From positions 1 through 10,418 of the forward strand of contig CAXDRM010000048.1 in the NCBI GenBank assembly GCA_963991775.1: a stretch of 10,418 nucleotides of DNA. The letters run 5' to 3'. The notes under the pieces were generated by a model. It saw only the letters and a program-made list of their open reading frames with translations, had not been told where the DNA came from and made no database searches. Made by a program: the position numbers and the translations under genes. Within the stretch, counting starts at the first letter, position 1. Each line of letters starts with the position of its first letter. The DNA is from CAXDRM01 sp963991775. GTDB lineage: Bacteria; Pseudomonadota; Alphaproteobacteria; Rickettsiales; JABIRX01. Below, in pieces: positions 5,425-10,418 of the stretch.

Positions 5425-6693
5425 ATGACTAATATAGCAGAAATTAAAGCAAGAGAGATTATTGATTCACGTGGTAACCCAACTGTTGAAGTTGATGTAA
5501 TTTTAGGTGATGGTTCTTTTGGCCGTGCGGCTGTGCCAAGCGGAGCTTCAACTGGTACCTTAGAAGCTTGTGAATTGCGCGATGGTGATCAAAAACGTTA
5601 TTTAGGTAAAGGTGTATTACAAGCAGTTAGCAATGTTAATGGCGAAATCAATAATGTATTAAAATCTTTTGCAGCTTTCGAGCAAGAAGCTTTAGATAAA
5701 AAATTAATCGAACTTGATGGCACTGAAAATAAAAGCCGTCTTGGTGCTAATGCAATTTTAGGTGTATCACTTGCCTATGCTAAAGCTTGTGCTGCTAGTA
5801 AAAATTTGCCGCTTTTTGCTTATCTCGGTGGTGAAGAGGCGAAGTTACAACCAGTACCAATGATGAATATTATCAATGGTGGTGAGCATGCTGATAATCC
5901 AATTGATATTCAAGAATTTATGATCATGCCTGTTGCTGCTACTAATATTAAAGAAGCAATTAGAATTGGTGCCGAGATTTTTCATCATCTTAAAAAATTA
6001 CTTAAACAAGCTGGTCTTAATACTGCAGTTGGTGATGAAGGTGGTTTTGCTCCAAATATTGGTTCTACTAAAGAAGCTTTAGATTACATTATGCAAGCAA
6101 TTGAGGCGGCGGGTTATCAAGCTGATAAACAAGTAAAAATAGCTCTAGATGCAGCTTCATCAGAATTTTATGAAAATGGTAAATATAATCTTAGTGGTGA
6201 AAACAGAATTTTATCTGCTGCAGAATTAATCGAATATTATGCCGAGCTTTGTGAAGAATATCCGATTGTATCTATCGAAGATCCTTTGGCCGAAGATGAT
6301 TATCAAGGTTGGCAAGATATTACTGCTAAATTAGGTGATAAGGTGCAGCTAGTTGGTGATGATTTATTTGTGACTAATCCCAAAATTTTGCGTGATGGTA
6401 TTGCTAAAAAAATGGCTAATGCGATTTTGATTAAAGTAAATCAAATTGGCACTTTAACCGAAACTTTAGAAGCAATTGATATTGCGAAAGCAGCTAATTA
6501 TAATGCAGTATTATCGCATCGTTCTGGTGAAACAGAAGATAGCACGATTTCGCATATTGCGGTTGCTACTAATTGTGGTCAAATTAAAACAGGCTCACTT
6601 TCTAGATCAGATCGTATGGCTAAATATAATGAGTTAATTCGTATCGAAGAATTGCTAGGTAACCAAGCAGAATTTGCTAAATTAGCAAGCTAG
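5425..6693 (+). CDS. eno: Enolase
   Basis: Enolase interconverts 2-phosphoglycerate and phosphoenolpyruvate in the cytoplasm, using two Mg2+ ions. The 422-residue protein has the N-terminal IDSRGNPTVEVDV signature (13-25), the SGAST loop (39-43), NGGEHADNPIDIQEFMIMP (151-169), the proton donor Glu205 in GDEGGFAPN, metal ligands Asp242 (ALDAASSE), Glu285 (SIEDP) and Asp312 (GDDL), the catalytic base Lys337 in ILIKVNQIGT, and SHRSGETEDSTISHIAVA (364-381). Nothing is missing. It starts 9 bp after kdsA, with AGGAAAG overlapping the kdsA stop as ribosome binding site. The neighbourhood makes sense, because enolase produces the phosphoenolpyruvate that KdsA consumes; kdsA next to eno is a common alphaproteobacterial arrangement. 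Confidence 0.98.
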   Translation: MTNIAEIKAREIIDSRGNPTVEVDVILGDGSFGRAAVPSGASTGTLEACELRDGDQKRYLGKGVLQAVSNVNGEINNVLKSFAAFEQEALDKKLIELDGTENKSRLGANAILGVSLAYAKACAASKNLPLFAYLGGEEAKLQPVPMMNIINGGEHADNPIDIQEFMIMPVAATNIKEAIRIGAEIFHHLKKLLKQAGLNTAVGDEGGFAPNIGSTKEALDYIMQAIEAAGYQADKQVKIALDAASSEFYENGKYNLSGENRILSAAELIEYYAELCEEYPIVSIEDPLAEDDYQGWQDITAKLGDKVQLVGDDLFVTNPKILRDGIAKKMANAILIKVNQIGTLTETLEAIDIAKAANYNAVLSHRSGETEDSTISHIAVATNCGQIKTGSLSRSDRMAKYNELIRIEELLGNQAEFAKLAS

Positions 6694-6719
6694 ATAAAAC
6701 AGAATAATAAAAGATAATT

Positions 6720-7733
6720 ATGAAAAAGTTTAACATTTGTATTGCAGGTGCAACTGGTAATGTAGGTAGAGAGTTGCTTAATATTTTATATGAAAGAGAT
6801 TTTCCAGTTGGTGAAATTTATCCTCTAGCTTCTGAGCGCTCTAAAGGTAAAACAGTAGTTTTTGGTAGTAAAAAATTAGTAGTTGAAGATATTGCTGAAT
6901 TTGATTTTAGCAAAGCTGATATTGGTTTATTTTCGCCGGGTGCTAGTGTGTCAAAAGTCTATGCGCCAAAAGCAGCAGAAGCTGGTTGTGTGGTTATTGA
7001 TAATACTTCATATTTTCGTATGGACGAGGATGTGCCACTTATCGTGCCAGAGGTAAATCCTGAAGCTTTAAAAGATTATAGTAAAAAAAATATCATCGCT
7101 AATCCGAACTGTTCAACTATTCAAATGTTAGTGGCGCTTAAACCTTTACATGCGGTAGTGCCGATTAAGCGTGTGGTAGTTTCGACTTATCAAGCAGTAT
7201 CTGGTGCTGGTAAAGCAGCCATGGATGAGCTTTATAATCAGACTAAAAAAATCTTTATGAATGAGCAGCAAAAGCCTGAAAATTTCACCAAGCAAATTGC
7301 TTTTAATGTTATCCCACATATTGATGTATTTATGGATGATGGGTCCACAAAAGAAGAATGGAAAATGATCAATGAAACTAAAAAGATTCTTGATCCAAAT
7401 ATTGAAGTTTCGGCAACTTGTGTGCGTTGTCCAGTATTTACTGGTCATGCTGAATCAATTAATATTGAATTTAAAGCAGAATTAAGTGAGGAAAAAGCAC
7501 GTAAAATTTTAGAGGAAGCACCTGGAATAATAGTTGCAGATCAGCGTGAAGATGGCGGTTATATAACTCCTGTAGAATCAGCCCGTGAAGATGCAGTATT
7601 TATCTCAAGATTGCGTCAGGATAATTCTGTAAAACATGGACTGGCTTTGTGGTGTGTTTCGGATAATGTGCGTAAAGGTGCTGCGCTCAACACCATCCAA
7701 ATAGCAGAGCAATTAGCCGAGCTAATTGGGTAA
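6720..7733 (+). CDS. asd: Aspartate-semialdehyde dehydrogenase
   Basis: The enzyme reduces aspartyl phosphate to aspartate semialdehyde with NADPH, the branch point to diaminopimelate/lysine and to threonine and methionine. The 337-residue protein begins with the nucleotide-binding fold CIAGATGNVGRELL (7-20). It has SPGASVS (72-78), the nucleophile Cys131 in ANPNCSTIQM, STYQAVSGAG (155-164), FNVIPHID (195-202), and RCPVFTGHAESINIE (236-250) with the presumed acid/base His243. Length and motifs are those of the bacterial enzyme, with no damage. It follows eno by 26 bp and is probably cotranscribed, with a weak AAAAGATA-type ribosome binding site. Retention of asd in a probable endosymbiont would serve diaminopimelate for peptidoglycan (inference). 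A copy of the 154-bp repeat begins inside its TAA stop. Confidence 0.97.
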   Translation: MKKFNICIAGATGNVGRELLNILYERDFPVGEIYPLASERSKGKTVVFGSKKLVVEDIAEFDFSKADIGLFSPGASVSKVYAPKAAEAGCVVIDNTSYFRMDEDVPLIVPEVNPEALKDYSKKNIIANPNCSTIQMLVALKPLHAVVPIKRVVVSTYQAVSGAGKAAMDELYNQTKKIFMNEQQKPENFTKQIAFNVIPHIDVFMDDGSTKEEWKMINETKKILDPNIEVSATCVRCPVFTGHAESINIEFKAELSEEKARKILEEAPGIIVADQREDGGYITPVESAREDAVFISRLRQDNSVKHGLALWCVSDNVRKGAALNTIQIAEQLAELIG

Positions 7734-7896
7734 ATTTTCTAAACCTATTCTTATTTTACCTAATGGTTCGATACAATTTTTTGCTTGAGCAAAAAATCAC
7801 TCACCAACCGGAAAAATGGTGAGGTTCCCGAGTGATCTTGAGCATAGCGAAAGATTGTACCGAGGGACTGGCCCAATCTGTAAAATTTTTTGGTGC
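7732..7896 (+). repeat. 165-bp intergenic repeat, copy B (uninterrupted)
   Basis: Positions 7743-7896 are identical to 3971-4124. The preceding AAATTTTCTAA (7732-7742) matches 3680-3690, on the far side of element E1. This copy therefore represents the repeat without the insertion. It starts at the last two bases of the asd stop codon, so it is likely part of the 3' end of the kdsA-eno-asd transcript. It carries the CTCACCA/TGGTGAG hairpin but no U-run, so I do not call it a terminator. Confidence 0.88.
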
Positions 7897-7912
7897 CTGA
7901 ATAGCTTAGGTT

Positions 7913-7952
7913 ATTGAGTGACCGAACGTTAGTGAGGTTGTGCCGAAATACC
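7913..7952 (+). repeat. 40-bp relic shared with 4364-4403
   Basis: ATTGAGTGACCGAACGTTAG and the 20 bases after it match the segment at 4364-4403 with about three substitutions. In both places it lies downstream of a 154-bp repeat copy, though at different distances, so it is probably a further module of the same family. Confidence 0.65.
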
Positions 7953-8020
7953 AAGTGTGAATCTTAAAATTTATTTACGCTCATTAGCTTAAAGATCCCT
8001 GTATTATTATTACATTTATG

Positions 8021-8056
8021 TTGAATGCAGCAGATAGTGCGCTGTAATTAATTACA
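8021..8056 (+). promoter_or_regulatory. Possible promoter and 14-bp palindrome upstream of the DUF1640 gene
   Basis: TTGAAT (8021-8026), an 18-bp spacer and TAATTA (8045-8050) could form a weak promoter. TGTAATTAATTACA (8043-8056) is a perfect palindrome overlapping the candidate -10 and could be an operator. The A/T richness makes both readings weak. The gene start at 8081 has no Shine-Dalgarno. Confidence 0.3.
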
Positions 8057-8080
8057 AATATAAGTGCATTTGTAAAAAAT

Positions 8081-8407
8081 ATGACAGCCAATACAATAAA
8101 AACGCATAATATCTATGAAAAAGCCTGTGCTTCGGGATTCAATAAATCCCAAGCAGGGTTCTTAATGAACGACTTACTGGATAATTTAGCTACTAGATCA
8201 GATCTTAAAAGACATATAGATAATCTTGAAAGAGATCTGAAAACAGATATGTCTAATTTAGAGGTAAAATTAAATCACAAGATTGAGCTTTCTAAGCAAA
8301 AATTATTGCGCAAAATAGATAGTAATCTTTTTAAAACAGTGATTTATCTGGGAAGTATGATGACTGCAATTTGCTCAATCATGACTTTGATAATTAAATT
8401 CTTGTAA
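8081..8407 (+). CDS. DUF1640-like coiled-coil protein with one C-terminal membrane helix
   Basis: This 108-residue protein has an N-terminal helical part (TIKTHNIYEKACASGFNKSQ) that resembles the start of DUF1640 proteins, where a T-H-x-(hydrophobic) helix is followed by a GF-x-x-x-QA motif. A charged coiled coil follows (about 36-80), with a repeating L-x-x-x-I/L pattern in DLKRHIDNLERDLKTDMSNL. A single hydrophobic helix near the end (about 84-106) would anchor it in the membrane. Bacterial members are small, often numerous in Rickettsiales-type genomes, and related to mitochondrial CCDC90/MCUR1 proteins; a precise function is not known. Its stop overlaps the end of the convergent gene on the other strand by 14 bp. 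A hairpin GGGATT-CAATA-AATCCC lies in the coding region at 8134-8150. Family assignment is by pattern only. Confidence 0.72.
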   Translation: MTANTIKTHNIYEKACASGFNKSQAGFLMNDLLDNLATRSDLKRHIDNLERDLKTDMSNLEVKLNHKIELSKQKLLRKIDSNLFKTVIYLGSMMTAICSIMTLIIKFL

Positions 8408-8885
8408 AACAATTTGTTGGTAACGCATTATTTTGCTCAACTATAGCTTCCGAAAAACTATGTGCAGTTCCATTTGGATTTGCTAATGTATCAGCTAGAG
8501 GATCAGTGGGACGTTTTGGTTGTTTATTGGATTCGTTAACCTCTTGTGCTTCATAGGGCCTTTTTGAGTTCCAATTCAATACAAGCTCTTTTAACTCTCC
8601 ATTTGCATTACAATATTTACTACCTTTAAATAAATCCTTTATGTAATGAGGCATTTTATTTAATTCAGAAACTGTTGATCCATAATGTTGATCAAGCATT
8701 GTAAAGTAGTAGCCTTCTTCTAAAGATTCTGGATAAGACAGGATTTTCTTAATAAAATCAATTTTACCTTGCAGTTCTCTTATGTGAGGTTTTTCGTTAA
8801 AATTTACTAATTTATCAATAAATTCAATAGCAAATTCTACGGATTTTGGGTACGGGCTACCCATATGATTTTGACTATTTTTCAT
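8394..8885 (-). CDS. Orphan protein with NLS-like C-terminal region, candidate effector (163 aa)
   Basis: I do not recognise this family. The start chosen is the ATG at 8885, because AAGGTGG lies 5 bases upstream; a GTG at 8894 would overlap that ribosome binding site. Residues 11-105 are helical and mixed-charge, suggesting a small folded domain. From about 106 the protein is polar and low in hydrophobics, with two basic clusters KR (108-109) and KQPKR (121-125) separated by 11 residues, the pattern of a bipartite nuclear localisation signal. The C-terminus is NNALPTNCFTRI. No signal peptide or membrane helix is visible. It has its own promoter and lies 60 bp downstream of another orphan gene with the same overall design, and it overlaps the end of the convergent DUF1640 gene. 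Secretion by a type IV system into a host cell is a possibility inferred from these traits alone. Confidence 0.7.
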   Translation of the reverse strand: MKNSQNHMGSPYPKSVEFAIEFIDKLVNFNEKPHIRELQGKIDFIKKILSYPESLEEGYYFTMLDQHYGSTVSELNKMPHYIKDLFKGSKYCNANGELKELVLNWNSKRPYEAQEVNESNKQPKRPTDPLADTLANPNGTAHSFSEAIVEQNNALPTNCFTRI

Positions 8886-8910
8886 GTTCACCACCTTTAT
8901 ATTTGCTTAT

Positions 8911-8939
8911 ATTATAACATAATTCTGTTGGCTAAGCAA
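8911..8939 (-). promoter_or_regulatory. Promoter of the 163-aa orphan gene
   Basis: Read on the minus strand, TTGCTT (8934-8939), a 17-bp spacer and a perfect TATAAT (8911-8916) stand upstream of the ATG at 8885, leaving a leader of about 20 bases. The -35 is poor but the spacing is ideal. The -10 lies in TTATGTTATAATAT, which is repeated exactly in the promoter at 10024-10052. Confidence 0.62.
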
Positions 8940-8945
8940 AAAATA

Positions 8946-9992
8946 TTAAATAGTCCGTGTGAAAGATTGTGGATGGGTGGTTTTGGCTTTTTTTGACCAA
9001 CTTTCTTCCTGCAGCTCTTGAGAACGGTCTTTTTTTCTTTTCCTGCTAATATCACTATTAAATGCTTGAGTTGCCATTTCTACCTCGGAATCTGGTTGAG
9101 TTTTAGAGCTGTCAGCCGCATTAATCTCATCAGAGTTATGTTTTTCTGAAGATTCTTTGTATTCGTTAGTTTTTGGCTGTTGCGTATCAGCTATCTTTTG
9201 ATCCACATCCTGGTTACCAAGTAATCTATTGCGGAACTCTTTATTCACATACTCTGCTTCGGGAAGAAAGCCTTTTGTTTTATAATATGTCCTGATAATG
9301 TCTTCTTTTAGCGTATTTTTTAAAAGCCGTTCATCATATTTTTTTGCCATCAATTGAGTCAATTTATCATTAGATGTGGTGTTAGTTTCTGCTATGGTAT
9401 TTTTATAGAAAGGAAATGGAGGTATTTTAGTAGTAGGTAATAATTCCCACGTTTTGCGATAATGTGTTGCTGCGTAATTGAAAAGCTCTACTTCTTTATC
9501 ATTTTCAAGGTCCTCATCTTGAGAGTTAAAATGAAAGGTTTTTATCTCAGTCAATGAATTTAGATATTGAAACAATTCATCATACTTTATAGCTATGCTT
9601 TTATATTCTTCATATCTCTTAAGATGTTTGTTATATGACTGAAAGTGGCTTTTTATTAAGTTCTGATCTTGATGTCTTGGATCTTCGGGTGCTTCTGAAG
9701 ATATAAGATAATTATATGTTTTATCATGTTGCAGAGCTGCGCTGTGATGCATTTCATATTGTGTGATTTGTAAGGCGACATATATTAATGCTGCTCCTAA
9801 TTCATCTTCAAATAAAGATTTTAAATTTTCTTTTGCATTTGTATGATCTGCATTAACATATGCTATAATTTCCGTTAGTGCTTTTTTAGGATTAGGTAAG
9901 CTGCTATTTTGGGTATGTGCATACCATCTATCTTGTTTGAATCGGTTTATTAAATTTTCTGCTGGATTATTTGTAGTATTTTCTTTTGTCAT
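8946..9992 (-). CDS. Orphan protein with NLS-like C-terminal tail, candidate effector (348 aa)
   Basis: I do not recognise this family. The protein has no signal peptide and no membrane helix. Residues about 10-260 look largely helical, with stretches such as FEDELGAALIYVALQITQYEM (61 on), a charged KHLKRYEEYKSIAIKYDELF region, and PPFPFYKNTI near 191-200. From about 262 onward it is polar, Ser/Thr/Glu/Lys-rich and probably disordered. It includes RKRKK (317-321) and KKAK (334-337) separated by 12 residues, a classical bipartite nuclear-localisation pattern. The end THPQSFTRTI resembles the FTRI end of the next gene. The ATG at 9992 follows GAGAGAGA and a strong promoter. No homologue is asserted. 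A role as a protein delivered into a eukaryotic host is inferred only from the tail and the likely lifestyle. Confidence 0.72.
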   Translation of the reverse strand: MTKENTTNNPAENLINRFKQDRWYAHTQNSSLPNPKKALTEIIAYVNADHTNAKENLKSLFEDELGAALIYVALQITQYEMHHSAALQHDKTYNYLISSEAPEDPRHQDQNLIKSHFQSYNKHLKRYEEYKSIAIKYDELFQYLNSLTEIKTFHFNSQDEDLENDKEVELFNYAATHYRKTWELLPTTKIPPFPFYKNTIAETNTTSNDKLTQLMAKKYDERLLKNTLKEDIIRTYYKTKGFLPEAEYVNKEFRNRLLGNQDVDQKIADTQQPKTNEYKESSEKHNSDEINAADSSKTQPDSEVEMATQAFNSDISRKRKKDRSQELQEESWSKKAKTTHPQSFTRTI

Positions 9993-10023
9993 AATTTATC
10001 TCTCTCAAAAGTTTATGCGCAAT

Positions 10024-10052
10024 ATTATAACATAAATTTTATTGATGGTCAA
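10024..10052 (-). promoter_or_regulatory. Strong sigma70-type promoter of the 348-aa orphan gene
   Basis: Read on the minus strand, TTGACC (10047-10052), a 17-bp spacer and a perfect TATAAT (10024-10029) make the best promoter in the window. The start codon at 9992 follows after a leader of about 25 bases. The -10 region TTATGTTATAATAT is identical over 14 bases to that of the downstream orphan gene. Confidence 0.78.
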
Positions 10053-10085
10053 ATAGCATTTGCAATTTTATTTCTCTTGCTTGTA

Positions 10086-10287
10086 ATACCAATATCCATC
10101 TTTATTTGTAATTTTGTTAAGAGTCAAAAAGCCTAGTATTTTTAGTAAAAACTATGCAGCTAATAAATTAAAAAAATTACTTCGTAAAATTTCTCGACCA
10201 TAGCTTTGGCTATGTTCTCATAATTTCACTCGCCCTTTTTTTAATTTATTCAAGCTGCAAAACTATAAATAAAGTTATAAATGGTAT
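10086..10287 (+). mobile_element. MITE-like element (copy E3)
   Basis: The ends ATACCAATATCCATCTTTAT and (reverse-complemented) ATACCATTTATAACTTTATT pair imperfectly over about 30 bp. The interior repeats the core of the element at 3690-3963: ATTTTGTTAAGAGTCAAAAA, then GCAGCTAATAAATTAAAAAA pairing with TTTTTTTAATTTATT-CAA-GCTGC, and an apical perfect hairpin CATAGC-TTTG-GCTATG. It lacks about 70 bp present in the other long copy. It has no coding capacity. It lies upstream of the 348-aa orphan gene, outside its promoter. Confidence 0.78.
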
Positions 10288-10418
10288 GATTTTGAAAATC
10301 ACCTAAGAGGTTGAGTTGATAAAATGCAATTTATTTATGGAGATTTTTGTTTTTTTCAGATGTCGAGTAGCGGAGTGCACTATAGTGCATGAGCACACGG
10401 AGGACTTAACAAATATAT
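10288..10418. other. Non-coding right edge with two palindromes
   Basis: GATTTTGAAAATC (10288-10300) is a perfect inverted repeat directly abutting element E3. TGCACTATAGTGCA (10376-10389) is a perfect 14-bp palindrome. GGAGGA (10399-10404) could be a ribosome binding site, but no start codon follows before the window ends. A 23-codon frame from 10324 (MQFIYGDFCFFQMSSSGVHY) is too short to support as a gene. Confidence 0.4.

Noticed and set aside
7146..7448. 100-codon minus-strand frame
   Set aside because: It lies wholly inside asd on the opposite strand and resembles no family.
7743..7896. Terminator of the kdsA-eno-asd operon within the repeat
   Set aside because: The CTCACCA/TGGTGAG stem is followed by no U-run on the plus strand, so intrinsic termination is not supported.
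7760..7954. 64-codon minus-strand frame over the repeat
   Set aside because: Most of it is the translation of repeat copy B. The GTIFRYAQDHSGT string is typical of spurious proteins called from TGAGCATAGCGAA-type intergenic repeats.
8134..8150. Regulatory hairpin inside the DUF1640 gene
   Set aside because: The 6-bp stem is real but short, and nothing separates it from chance within an AT-rich coding sequence.
10324..10395. Short plus-strand frame ending SSSGVHYSA
   Set aside because: Only 23 codons, weak ribosome binding site, and its end is made by a palindrome.

Overview
The window is AT-rich and reads as part of the chromosome of an intracellular-type alphaproteobacterium, most likely in Rickettsiales or Holosporales. 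That placement is inferred from the low GC, weak ribosome binding sites, long stretches of intergenic repeats, a DUF1640-type coiled-coil gene, and orphan genes that look like host-directed proteins. kdsA indicates an LPS-bearing cell. The presence of eno argues against Rickettsia proper, which has lost glycolysis. No tRNA, rRNA, CRISPR array or transposase gene was found.

Layout: positions 1-550 hold a degenerate repeat and a 108-bp tandem array of almost three units. Positions 551-1860 carry a minus-strand operon transcribed xseB, then an EamA/DMT transporter, then a small 53-codon lipoprotein gene, closed by a hairpin terminator. A 48-bp divergent region with a perfect 22-bp palindrome separates xseB from a plus-strand ggt (gamma-glutamyltransferase, 1918-3675). 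Positions 3676-4530 are non-coding and consist almost entirely of repeats: a 274-bp element with terminal inverted repeats, a 154-bp repeat, relics of the same repeat family, and an 80-bp deletion derivative of the inverted-repeat element. Next comes a plus-strand housekeeping operon, kdsA-eno-asd (4588-7733), with a good sigma70-type promoter. A second, perfectly identical copy of the 154-bp repeat starts right at the asd stop codon.

The right part (8081-9992) is accessory. It has a small DUF1640-like coiled-coil membrane protein on the plus strand and, convergent to it, two orphan minus-strand genes. Each orphan has its own promoter carrying the same 14-bp box TTATGTTATAATAT. Both proteins have a low-complexity C-terminal region with a bipartite basic cluster resembling a nuclear localisation signal, and both end in a similar FTR-x-I tail. 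A third copy of the inverted-repeat element (10086-10287) lies upstream of them.

The most notable points are the candidate effector pair with a shared promoter box, a filled-site/empty-site comparison showing that the inverted-repeat element is mobile and inserted into a copy of the 154-bp repeat, and the short lipoprotein gene that completes the xseB operon. Kdo synthesis (kdsA), lower glycolysis (eno) and aspartate-semialdehyde production for diaminopimelate, lysine and threonine (asd) together supply cell-envelope precursors and energy metabolism.
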